In this document: positions 16,636-24,126 of the stretch, one piece after another
Layout of the letters: each line of letters opens with the position of its first letter
How positions within the stretch are numbered: position 1 is the stretch's first letter
Source of the DNA: an uncultured Pelagibacteraceae bacterium
GTDB taxonomy: Bacteria > Pseudomonadota > Alphaproteobacteria > Pelagibacterales > Pelagibacteraceae
Direction: 5' to 3'
NCBI GenBank assembly: GCA_902558815.1
Contig: CACEFF010000005.1
Coordinates: 1 to 64,000, forward strand
Length of the DNA: 64,000 bases
Position numbers and translations under genes: made by a program
The notes under the pieces: generated by a model
Told to the model about the DNA's origin: nothing
Databases searched by the model: none
What the model saw: only the letters and a program-made list of their open reading frames with translations

Positions 16636-18384
16636 TTAATATTTAATTTTAGGCACAACACCAAGAATTTTATCTTCCAAAGGTTCCAAATGGTCCTTAT
16701 TTATCGTCATATCTCTTATAGGAGCATTTTTATATTTATTCTTTTTTTCCTCAGTAACATAAAGGTCATTTATCTTGTCTTTAATCCTTTCAAACATAGG
16801 ATTTGTTAAATTTTCAAGATATTCTTGATCGTTTAAAAGCTTCTTTAAAGTAAAATCTTTTTTATTCTTTTCTTCAATTTTTTTTTTTAATTTTTTATAA
16901 AAATATAAAAAGTGGTATCTAAAACGTTTAAGATACATAAATTTTTTGTCATCTTTTTTTTCCTCACTACATTTATCAATTATATCATTATAAAAAAGCA
17001 CTGGTAAGATATAGTTTTTATCAAAGTCAGGGTCAGTCAACATTTTTTTATTTCCAAAAGTATCATAGTATTTTCCGTCACCTCCTATTCTCCATAAACT
17101 TTTGGCTTTTGAAATTACTGTGCAAGGTTCATAAAGAAATGCATACCTAATTTTTGCCAGATCTTCCATTTTGAGATTTTGAACGTTTCGACCCTTAGTT
17201 TTTTGCCTTCTTTTTCTTAAGTAATTTATTTTTCCCAGGTTAGTATAAATTGCTGCCTTGAATTTTTGTTCAAGAAATAATTGGATATCATCGTTTGATC
17301 TAAAATCGGCATCAGTAATTTGATTTTGACTATTATTAAATCTAATTATTTTTTCATTAATTCCGCTATCTGTTTCAACACTGTTAGTTTCAGTAACTCT
17401 TATTAAAAATTCAACATCTGAAGAATTAATATGTCTAAGGGCACCTACGGTTTGCGCACCATTTATAATTTGAAATTTATGAGCCTTAATTAAGTTATTT
17501 TTCAGTTCTAATTTTGTACAGACTGCTGAAATTCCATTATTGTAATAAAAAAAATTTTCTGGTTCAGTTTCGGCTGTATTTTTCATGTCTTTATTAATAG
17601 GTCCTTTTTCACCTAAGAATTCTCTAATATTATAGGAGAAAAGACTTTCTCCTAGACTTGATCTATATAAGTTTTCTATCTCATTAGCTTTAATTGATGC
17701 TATCAGGGTTTTAAAAGGATTTTTTTTTATAAAAAACTTATTCTCGGGCACCTTAAAATTTACAAAATCAGGGATAGAGTTTTCCAAACTTCTTGCTTGA
17801 TCACAATATTCTTTGAATTTTGAGAAATCTAATAATCTACATTGAATTGCAAGATTACTTCTTTCATATTTTTTATTATACTCCTCTTCTTTCTCCATTA
17901 CTCTTGCAGATGCTGATCCAGTTGAAATAAAATAATATTTAAATTGATATCCCTTTTGTATTCTTTCGGGATAATCTAAAAATTTCGTAATGGCTTGTTC
18001 ATTTCCATGTTTTTTGACCCAATCTGTTTTTATTAAATTTTTGTGAAGATCAAAAAAAGAATTTACTTTCGACTCTTTTATATTTTGATTTTTTGATTTA
18101 GAGTCTGTACCAGTAAACTCAGTTTGAATTATGTAAAAAATTTGATTTGTATCATCCTCTAAATATAGATCTACTCCGAGATCATCTTTTGCACCAATAC
18201 TAGCATCATCATAATCTTCATCTAAAAAAGAATTTGTATCGTTGAAGAAATTAACAATCCATCTATCAAAACCCTCAGTTCTTTGAGTATCGTTTTCATA
18301 ATCTAAAAAATTTTCTGAACAAATTTTAACAACTTCTTGCCTCAAGAAGCTCCTGAAATCATCGACTGAAAATTTTTTACTCAT
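16636..18384 (-). CDS. AIPR-family putative phage-defence protein
   Basis: This is a 582-residue protein that I assign to the AIPR (abortive infection phage resistance) family. The family core is visible: LFSYNIREFLG near 247, ENFFYYNNGISAVC near 272, FQIINGAQTVGAL near 303, and IIRFNNSQNQITDADFRSNDD near 350. The N-terminus has a restriction-nuclease-like strand pattern, GAKDDLGVDLYLEDD then IFYIIQTEF (Asp72, Gln87). The Lys usual in the QxK of PD-(D/E)xK folds is Glu89 here. A charged, coiled C-terminal part follows (YFYKKLKKKIEEKNKK). The start ATG overlaps the prpE stop by 8 bp, so translation is probably coupled. Defence is inferred from the family; no partner defence gene is adjacent. 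Confidence 0.75.
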   Translation of the reverse strand: MSKKFSVDDFRSFLRQEVVKICSENFLDYENDTQRTEGFDRWIVNFFNDTNSFLDEDYDDASIGAKDDLGVDLYLEDDTNQIFYIIQTEFTGTDSKSKNQNIKESKVNSFFDLHKNLIKTDWVKKHGNEQAITKFLDYPERIQKGYQFKYYFISTGSASARVMEKEEEYNKKYERSNLAIQCRLLDFSKFKEYCDQARSLENSIPDFVNFKVPENKFFIKKNPFKTLIASIKANEIENLYRSSLGESLFSYNIREFLGEKGPINKDMKNTAETEPENFFYYNNGISAVCTKLELKNNLIKAHKFQIINGAQTVGALRHINSSDVEFLIRVTETNSVETDSGINEKIIRFNNSQNQITDADFRSNDDIQLFLEQKFKAAIYTNLGKINYLRKRRQKTKGRNVQNLKMEDLAKIRYAFLYEPCTVISKAKSLWRIGGDGKYYDTFGNKKMLTDPDFDKNYILPVLFYNDIIDKCSEEKKDDKKFMYLKRFRYHFLYFYKKLKKKIEEKNKKDFTLKKLLNDQEYLENLTNPMFERIKDKINDLYVTEEKKNKYKNAPIRDMTINKDHLEPLEDKILGVVPKIKY

Positions 18385-20275
18385 GCAAAATGTTACTTTT
18401 TATTAAATCTTCTTTAATTTCATCCAGAATAGCTGGATCATCTATTGTTGGTGGCATCTTATATTCAATATTATCAGCAATTTTTCTTATAGTACCTCTT
18501 AATATTTTCCCTGATCTTGTTTTTGGAAGTCTTTTAATCACTATTGCAACTTTAAATGCAGCCACAGGACCAATTTTATCTCTTACCATTTGAATACATT
18601 CTTTTGAAATTGTTTCATTATCTTTCTCAACACCTGCTTTCAATACAATAAGGCCTATAGGCAATTGACCTTTTAATTTATCTGCAATTCCAAGAACTGC
18701 GCACTCAGCTACAGATTGATGTTCAGATAAAACTTCTTCTATTGCGCCTGTAGACAATCTATGACCAGCTACATTTATGATGTCATCTGTTCGTGACATA
18801 ATCCAAATATATCCATCCTCATCAATGTGTCCTGCATCATAGGTTTGATAATAACCATCATAGTTTGACATATAATTTTCTTTATATCTTTTATCAGCAT
18901 TCCAAAGAGTTGGAAAAGTTCCAGGAGGTAAGGGTAGTTTTACAACTATATCTCCCATTTCGTTTGGTTTAGCTAAAGTTTGATCTGATTTAATAATTTG
19001 CACATCATAACCAGGAACAGCTTTGCACGCTGAACCATATTTAGTTTGCATCATTTCAATTCCAGTACAATTTGAGCTGATCGCCCAACTAGTTTCAGTC
19101 TGCCACCAGTGATCAATCACAGGAACTTTTAATAAATTTTCTGCCCACTTGATTGTATCTGGATCTGCTCTTTCCCCAGCAAGAAATAGACTTTCAAATT
19201 TAGATAGATCATACTTAGAAAAAAATTTTCCTTCAGGGTCTTCTTTCTTAATTGCCCTAAATGCAGTAGGAGCAGTAAATAAAGATTTTACTTTATAATC
19301 AGAAATGATTTTCCAAAATGCACCAGCATCTGGAGTACCTACTGGTTTACCTTCAAATAAAACAGTAGTGCATCCTTTAAACAAAGGAGCATAAACAATA
19401 TACGAATGCCCAACAATCCAACCAATGTCACTTGCTGACCACCAAATATCTCCTGCATCTATGTTGTAAATATTTTTCATGGTCCATTTTAATGCAACTA
19501 TATGACCACCAATATCTCTTACTATTCCTTTAGGAGTGCCCGTGGTCCCAGATGTATATAGAATATAGGCGAATTCATTTGAATTCATTTCAACACAATC
19601 AACTTCATTTGCTTTTGAAACCACTTCTTCCCAACTTACCTCTTTTGGAGCATTTAATTTTACTTCATGACCTGATCTTTGAAATAAAATCATTTTATCA
19701 ATTTTGTGATTAGCAAATTTAATTGCTTCATCTACTAACGGTTTGTATTCTACAGTCCTTCCAGGCTCAAAACCACATGAAGCAGTAACCAATACTTTTG
19801 CTTTACTATCATCAATTCTACTTGCAAGTTCGTTAGAGGCAAATCCACCAAAGACCACAGAATGAATTGCTCCTATCCTTGCACAAGCAAGCATAGCCAC
19901 TACGGCCTCTGGTATCATAGGCATATAAATGATAACTCTATCTCCTTTATTAACTCCTTGATCTTTCAATGCTCCTGAAAATTTTGAAACTTTTGATCTT
20001 AATTCTTCATAAGTGAATTTACTTTTGTTACCAGTGATAGGACTATCATATATTAGTGCAGTTCTTTTACCATTACCCTGATCGATGTGAATATCTAGTG
20101 CATTATAACAAGTGTTTGTTACGCCATCTTCGTACCATTTGTAGAAAGGAGGGTTTGATTTATTTAAAATTTTAGTTGGTTTTCTAAACCAAAAAATGTC
20201 ATTTGCTGCTTCACTCCAAAATTTTTCTGGATTATTAATCGATTGTTCGTAAATTTTGTTGAATTTGTCAGACAT
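18377..20275 (-). CDS. prpE: Propionyl-CoA synthetase (acyl-CoA synthetase)
   Basis: This is an AMP-forming acyl-CoA synthetase of 632 residues. It has the A3-type motif YILYTSGTTGTPKG, IGWIVGHSY, the acyl pocket WWQTETSWAI near 390, the hinge region DDIINVAGHRLSTGAIEE, and the C-terminal acetylation Lys motif PKTRSGKILRGT. The segment ASCGFEPGRTVEYKPLVDEAI and LFLAGERADPDTIKWAE favour the PrpE/ACSS3 branch over acetyl-CoA synthetase Acs. It is the first gene of a minus-strand run and is divergent from proteorhodopsin across 215 bp. Confidence 0.88.
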   Translation of the reverse strand: MSDKFNKIYEQSINNPEKFWSEAANDIFWFRKPTKILNKSNPPFYKWYEDGVTNTCYNALDIHIDQGNGKRTALIYDSPITGNKSKFTYEELRSKVSKFSGALKDQGVNKGDRVIIYMPMIPEAVVAMLACARIGAIHSVVFGGFASNELASRIDDSKAKVLVTASCGFEPGRTVEYKPLVDEAIKFANHKIDKMILFQRSGHEVKLNAPKEVSWEEVVSKANEVDCVEMNSNEFAYILYTSGTTGTPKGIVRDIGGHIVALKWTMKNIYNIDAGDIWWSASDIGWIVGHSYIVYAPLFKGCTTVLFEGKPVGTPDAGAFWKIISDYKVKSLFTAPTAFRAIKKEDPEGKFFSKYDLSKFESLFLAGERADPDTIKWAENLLKVPVIDHWWQTETSWAISSNCTGIEMMQTKYGSACKAVPGYDVQIIKSDQTLAKPNEMGDIVVKLPLPPGTFPTLWNADKRYKENYMSNYDGYYQTYDAGHIDEDGYIWIMSRTDDIINVAGHRLSTGAIEEVLSEHQSVAECAVLGIADKLKGQLPIGLIVLKAGVEKDNETISKECIQMVRDKIGPVAAFKVAIVIKRLPKTRSGKILRGTIRKIADNIEYKMPPTIDDPAILDEIKEDLIKSNILHE

Positions 20276-20420
20276 TTAAAATTTGATTCGTTATTGCTCT
20301 TTTTTAGATTTTTAACTTTAAAAGTGTATTTAATTTTAAAAAGTAAGTAAAATCAATGCTTATTAATGGTAATTTTGTCTTCTATTAACTGCTTTAATTT
20401 GGTATTTAACGCACAACTTT

Positions 20421-20456
20421 GGCTTAGGGAAGCCTAAGCCTAGTTTATATAAACTA
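20421..20456. promoter_or_regulatory. Double palindrome in the proteorhodopsin leader
   Basis: Two perfect inverted repeats touch each other. At 20421-20440 GGCTTAGG and CCTAAGCC (8 bp) are separated by GAAG, which would form a GC-containing hairpin with a four-base loop. At 20441-20456 a 16-bp perfect palindrome follows (TAGTTTAT/ATAAACTA). The ribosome site AGAGGGAG (20477-20484) and ATG (20491) come next. No U tract follows the hairpin directly, so a simple terminator is unlikely. It could be an operator, an mRNA-stabilising 5' structure or a translational control element. The rest of 20276-20420 is A+T-rich with no convincing promoter that I can see. Confidence 0.55.
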
Positions 20457-20490
20457 ACAAAGTAAAAACTAACTAAAGAGGGAGTTTTTT

Positions 20491-21264
20491 ATGAAAAAAC
20501 TTAAACTGTTTGCTTTTACAGCTGTTGCCCTAATGGGTGTTACAACTGTGGCAAACGCTGCGACCGCTATGTTAGCGCAAGATGACTTCGTTGGAATATC
20601 TTTTTGGATAATTTCAATGGGTATGTTGGCTGCAACAGCTTTTTTCTTTATGGAAAGAAGTTCTGTTAATCCAGCATGGAAAACATCTGTGACAGTAGCT
20701 GGTCTAGTAACTGGTATTGCTTTTATCCATTACATGTACATGAGAGATGTTTGGGTAAGTACTGGTGATTCACCAACAGTATACAGATATATTGACTGGT
20801 TAATTACTGTGCCATTACAGATGATAGAATTCTACTTAATTCTAGTAGCTGTAAGAAAAGCAAACTCTGGAATTTTCTGGAGATTGTTAATTGGTTCATT
20901 AGTAATGTTAATCGGAGGATATCTAGGAGAAGCTGGATACATCAACGCTACACTTGGTTTCGTTATCGGTATGGCAGGTTGGGTATACATACTCTATGAA
21001 ATATTCTCAGGTGAAGCTGGAAAAGCTGCTTCAAAAAGTGGAAACAAAGCTCTTGTTACCGCGTTTGGTGCAATGAGAATGATTGTTACAGTAGGTTGGG
21101 CGATTTACCCATTAGGTTACGTATTTGGTTACCTAACTGGTGGAGTAGATGCTAACTCACTTAACGTTGTTTACAACTTAGCTGACTTTATTAATAAAAT
21201 TGCATTTGGTCTAGTAATCTGGGCTGCTGCAGTTTCAGGTGGAGCTGGCGCAAGAAGCAGATAA
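20491..21264 (+). CDS. Proteorhodopsin, blue-type light-driven proton pump
   Basis: This is a retinal-binding seven-helix inner-membrane proton pump of 257 residues. It has a cleavable signal-like N-terminus ending ANA, then seven TM helices. Key residues can be placed with a +5 offset to the classic numbering: His80 (H75), proton acceptor Asp102 in RYIDWLITVPL (D97), Thr106, donor Glu113 (E108) and retinal Lys236 in DFINKIAFG (K231). The spectral tuning site is Gln110 (classic 105), the blue-absorbing state. A strong ribosome site AGAGGGAG precedes it and a strong terminator follows. Its neighbours are ferredoxin, ferredoxin reductase and GST, as known in SAR11. No retinal-synthesis gene is in the window. 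Confidence 0.98.
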   Translation: MKKLKLFAFTAVALMGVTTVANAATAMLAQDDFVGISFWIISMGMLAATAFFFMERSSVNPAWKTSVTVAGLVTGIAFIHYMYMRDVWVSTGDSPTVYRYIDWLITVPLQMIEFYLILVAVRKANSGIFWRLLIGSLVMLIGGYLGEAGYINATLGFVIGMAGWVYILYEIFSGEAGKAASKSGNKALVTAFGAMRMIVTVGWAIYPLGYVFGYLTGGVDANSLNVVYNLADFINKIAFGLVIWAAAVSGGAGARSR

Positions 21265-21285
21265 TAACTGTTTAAATTAAATTTA

Positions 21286-21324
21286 TAGGGCGAGTATGTT
21301 TTGCATACTTGCCCTATTTTTTTT
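21286..21324 (+). terminator. Rho-independent terminator after proteorhodopsin
   Basis: A 13-bp stem (21286-21298 with 21304-21316; one G-T pair) has loop TTTTG and is followed by eight T residues. It should limit transcription from the proteorhodopsin gene into the ferredoxin gene 20 bp further on. Confidence 0.93.
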
Positions 21325-21343
21325 AACCTCTATAAAGATTTTA

Positions 21344-21664
21344 ATGCCTAAAATAACTTATATAACTTCAGATGCTAAAAATTATACTATTGATGTAGAT
21401 AATGGTTTAACGGTTATGGAGGGAGCGGTTCAAAATGATATTCCTGGCATTGATGCAGATTGTGGTGGCGGTATGGCATGTGCAACTTGCCATGTTTATG
21501 TCACAGAAGATTGGTTTGATAAGCTCCCAAAAAAAGAAGATGGTGAAGAGGATATGATTGATATGGCTTTTGAACCAAAATCAAATAGCAGACTAAGTTG
21601 CCAACTTATAGTCTCAGATGAACTTGATGGTCTGGTTGTAAATATTCCGTCTAAGCAAGGGTAA
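21344..21664 (+). CDS. [2Fe-2S] ferredoxin, ISC/adrenodoxin type
   Basis: This is an electron carrier of 106 residues with the C-x5-C-x2-C ... C pattern: [15 protein letters not shown] near 38-52 and LSCQLIV near 85. The motif [17 protein letters not shown] is typical of adrenodoxin-like ferredoxins. I start at ATG 21344 (MPKITYI); an in-frame upstream extension from 21296 would begin inside the terminator hairpin. The stop directly abuts the reductase gene, its likely partner. Confidence 0.93.
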   Translation: MPKITYITSDAKNYTIDVDNGLTVMEGAVQNDIPGIDADCGGGMACATCHVYVTEDWFDKLPKKEDGEEDMIDMAFEPKSNSRLSCQLIVSDELDGLVVNIPSKQG

Positions 21665-22681
21665 ATGAATAAAACTGATGCATTAATAATTGGAGCTGGT
21701 CCAACAGGGTTATTTACTGCTCATCAATTAAAATTGATTGGTCTTAATTGTGAAGTAGTTGACAATCTAGATAAAATTGGTGGTCAATGCATTGAGCTGT
21801 ATCCAGATAAACCAATTTATGACATTCCAGCAGTTCCTGAATGTACTGGTGAAGAATTAACAAATAATTTGATAAATCAATTAAAGCCTTTTGGTATCAA
21901 ATTTCATTTAAGTGAAAGAGTAGAAGAGGTAAAAAAAGAAAATAATAACTGGATTGTTAAAACGAATAATGGAAAGTCTTTTTCTACCCCAAATGTTATA
22001 ATTGCTGGCGGAGTAGGCTCTTTTGAACCAAGGAAATTTCCACCAAAAGAGTGTGAAAAATTTGAGAATAAATCAATTTTTTACTCTGTAAAAGACAAAA
22101 AAATATTTGATGGAAAAACAGTTTCAATTTTTGGAGGTGGAGACAGTGCTTTAGATTGGGCTGTTGAACTATCAAAAATTTCAAATGTAAACTTAGTACA
22201 TAGAAGAGAAGAATTTAGGGGAGCACAAGCCACATTAGATAAGGTTAAAGAATTAACAAAATCTGGAAAAATTAATCTATTAACAAAATACCAATTGGTT
22301 AATGTTAATGGATCTAATAAATTAGAAAGTATTGATATCAAAAATGATGATGGAGAGATCAAAAACCTAAAAACTGACTATGCTTTAGGTTTTTTTGGTT
22401 TAATAATGCAACTTGGACCAATAGCCAATTGGGGACTTAATATTGATAAAAAAACTATTGAAGTAGATACAGAAAAGTTTGAAACAAATCAAAAAGGTAT
22501 TTATGCAGTTGGGGATATTTGTACTTATCCAGGAAAATTAAAACTTATCTTATCAGGTTTTCATGAAGGAGCTTTGGCTGCTCGAGCATGCTTTAAATTA
22601 GCAAGACCAAATGAAAAATACAGATTTGAATTTACCACTACTTCTTCAAATTTATTAAAAAGACTTGGTAAAAAGGAGTGA
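21665..22681 (+). CDS. Ferredoxin--NADP reductase, thioredoxin-reductase-like
   Basis: This flavoprotein of 338 residues has an FAD motif IIGAGPTGLFTAHQL at the N-terminus, an NADPH-binding FGGGDSALDWAVEL near 155 and a late FAD segment IYAVGDICTYPGKLKLI near 280. It lacks the CxxC redox centre of thioredoxin reductases and has the extended C-terminus (SSNLLKRLG), which fits the TrxR-like ferredoxin--NADP+ reductases. It starts with ATG immediately after the ferredoxin stop and overlaps the GST gene by 4 bp. It probably links ferredoxin and NADPH pools. Confidence 0.92.
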   Translation: MNKTDALIIGAGPTGLFTAHQLKLIGLNCEVVDNLDKIGGQCIELYPDKPIYDIPAVPECTGEELTNNLINQLKPFGIKFHLSERVEEVKKENNNWIVKTNNGKSFSTPNVIIAGGVGSFEPRKFPPKECEKFENKSIFYSVKDKKIFDGKTVSIFGGGDSALDWAVELSKISNVNLVHRREEFRGAQATLDKVKELTKSGKINLLTKYQLVNVNGSNKLESIDIKNDDGEIKNLKTDYALGFFGLIMQLGPIANWGLNIDKKTIEVDTEKFETNQKGIYAVGDICTYPGKLKLILSGFHEGALAARACFKLARPNEKYRFEFTTTSSNLLKRLGKKE

Positions 22682-23304
22682 TAGAACTTTTTTCAGCAAA
22701 TACACCTAATGGAAAAAAGATTAGTATTATGCTTGAGGAAATTGGTTATGAATATAAAACCATTAAGATAGATCTTGATAAAGGCGAACAATTTAAACCT
22801 GAGTTTAAAAAGATTAGTCCATTAAGCAAAATCCCAGTAATTATTGATAAAAATAAAAATAAAACAATTTTTGAGTCTGGTGCAATTTTAATGTATTTGG
22901 CGGAGGAAAGTGGAAAATTTTATGATCAAGAAAACAGACTAAAGATAAATCAGTGGTTAATGGCTCAGATGGGATATGTAGGACCAATGTTAGGTCAACA
23001 CCATCAATTTCATCATTACAATCCAGGAAAAAGTAAATTTGGAGAAGAAAGATATTTCAAAATTGCAGAAAGAATTTACGCTGAACTAGATGAAAGATTA
23101 TCAAATTCAAAATTTTTATCAGGTAATGATTATACAATAGCAGATATTGGAACCTTCCCATGGATTGCTAGGCATGAATGGCATGATATAGGGCTCTCTA
23201 ATTATAAAAACTTGACAAGATGGTACAATGATATTTCTAAAAGAGAGGCTGTAATAAAAGGTTTTTCTTTTATGAATAAAAATGAAGTTATACCAAAACC
23301 TTAA
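22678..23304 (+). CDS. Glutathione S-transferase family protein
   Basis: This 208-residue protein has an N-terminal thioredoxin-like domain (MIELFSANTPNGKKISIMLEE; SPLSKIPVI with cis-Pro; FESGAILMYLAE with the Glu-Ser glutathione site) and an all-alpha C-terminal domain (NDYTIADIGTFPWI). It resembles the YghU/YfcG-type group that acts on disulfides. The start is GTG 22678 overlapping the reductase stop (GTGA), so it is probably co-translated. It overlaps the convergent tiny ORF by 4 bp. Confidence 0.9.
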   Translation: MIELFSANTPNGKKISIMLEEIGYEYKTIKIDLDKGEQFKPEFKKISPLSKIPVIIDKNKNKTIFESGAILMYLAEESGKFYDQENRLKINQWLMAQMGYVGPMLGQHHQFHHYNPGKSKFGEERYFKIAERIYAELDERLSNSKFLSGNDYTIADIGTFPWIARHEWHDIGLSNYKNLTRWYNDISKREAVIKGFSFMNKNEVIPKP

Positions 23305-23405
23305 TTTACTGAATTTAATAATCTAAATAAAGAAGCAAAAATTCCATATCCAGACAATTCAATTAACAAAACTACTATAATTATAAATACTAATTTTTTA
23401 TTCAT
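23301..23405 (-). CDS. Tiny single-span membrane protein (34 aa)
   Basis: This ORF starts at ATG 23405, overlaps the preceding tiny ORF stop in an ATGA arrangement, and ends TAA at 23301. The product begins MNKKLVFIIIVVLLIEL and has one hydrophobic span, then a short polar end. I do not recognise a family. Support comes from the chained start/stop overlap and the membrane-protein composition; at this size chance cannot be excluded. Its end overlaps the GST gene by 4 bp. Confidence 0.5.
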   Translation of the reverse strand: MNKKLVFIIIVVLLIELSGYGIFASLFRLLNSVN

Positions 23406-23530
23406 CTAGTAAACACAAATAATAATAATAGAATCCAAAAAAAACCATAATAAAAGTAAATGTATTTTTTAGTAAAATTGTAAGTGATTGGATTATGAGC
23501 TTGTTTATTTTTTCTCTTTTTTTTAGTCAT
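23402..23530 (-). CDS. Small basic membrane protein after dksA (42 aa)
   Basis: The ATG at 23530 lies inside the last codons of dksA (8-bp overlap), suggesting coupled translation. The product has a basic N-terminus (MTKKKRKNKQ), then a polar linker and a C-terminal aromatic/hydrophobic span (YIYFYYGFFWILLLLFVF). This fits a tail-anchored or single-pass inner-membrane protein. No family was recognised. A longer reading from 23590 would sit mostly within dksA in another frame and is rejected. Confidence 0.55.
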   Translation of the reverse strand: MTKKKRKNKQAHNPITYNFTKKYIYFYYGFFWILLLLFVFTR

Positions 23531-24047
23531 CTGCATGAACCTTTTCATTTTTTTCGTGCTTCTCCTGTGCCGCAATTGTATATTTTGCAACAGGTCTTGC
23601 CATTAGTCTTTTTAACCCAATTGGTTCAGCTGTATCTAAACAAAAACCGTAGGTTTCATCTTTAATTCTTAGCAAAGCCTTATCAATTTCTGAAATTAGT
23701 TTGATTTGTCTATTAATAGCTTTCATCTCAACGTTCTTGTCAGTGTAAGAACTGGCTTGATCTACAATATCAGCAGAGATACTATTATCATCCATACTTC
23801 CGTTGTAAAGTGCCTCATTATTTGCTTTAACAAGTTCTTTTTTCCACTCTTGTAATTTCATTCTAAAAAACACTTTATGTTTTTCACACATGTACTTCTC
23901 AGTATCTTTTGGAGTATATGTCTTAGAAATTTTTATGGGGCCTTTATTTGCCTCTTTTTGCTTAACAACAACTTTTGTTTTTGGTTTACTTGGAGATTTA
24001 GTCTTGGCTTTTGTAACCTTTTTTTTTACTTTACTGGTTTTAGGCAT
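23523..24047 (-). CDS. dksA: DksA-like RNA polymerase-binding transcription factor
   Basis: DksA enters the RNA polymerase secondary channel and works with ppGpp in stringent control. The 174-residue protein has a Lys/Pro-rich N-terminal 50 residues, a coiled-coil segment with the tip region (DDNSISADIVDQASSYTDKN), and the zinc-finger-like end YGFCLDTAEPIGLKRLMARP. Only one Cys remains of the usual four, as in many alphaproteobacterial DksA proteins. A strong promoter lies upstream and two tiny membrane ORFs follow with overlaps. Confidence 0.93.
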   Translation of the reverse strand: MPKTSKVKKKVTKAKTKSPSKPKTKVVVKQKEANKGPIKISKTYTPKDTEKYMCEKHKVFFRMKLQEWKKELVKANNEALYNGSMDDNSISADIVDQASSYTDKNVEMKAINRQIKLISEIDKALLRIKDETYGFCLDTAEPIGLKRLMARPVAKYTIAAQEKHEKNEKVHADD

Positions 24048-24069
24048 TTTTTAAATTTGAATTCGAGGG

Positions 24070-24097
24070 AGTATATTCAGCAAAATAGGGGTGTCAA
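24070..24097 (-). promoter_or_regulatory. Near-consensus sigma70 promoter of dksA
   Basis: Read on the minus strand, TTGACA (24097-24092) and TATACT (24075-24070) have a 16-bp spacer. Initiation is expected near 24063, giving a leader of about 16 nt before the dksA ATG at 24047. Confidence 0.7.
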
Positions 24098-24126
24098 GCA
24101 AGGTTAATTATTGTAAATAATTGATT

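Noticed and set aside
20421-20440. Hairpin before proteorhodopsin as a terminator of an upstream gene
   Set aside because: The upstream gene prpE runs the other way and starts at 20275, and no T tract follows the hairpin; kept as a leader element instead.
21296-21343. N-terminal extension of the ferredoxin with a hydrophobic start
   Set aside because: It begins inside the terminator hairpin and T tract of proteorhodopsin; ATG 21344 gives a normal ferredoxin length.
23402-23590. 62-codon version of the small ORF after dksA
   Set aside because: Its first 20 codons lie inside dksA in another frame and are basic filler; the internal ATG at 23530 fits the overlap pattern better.
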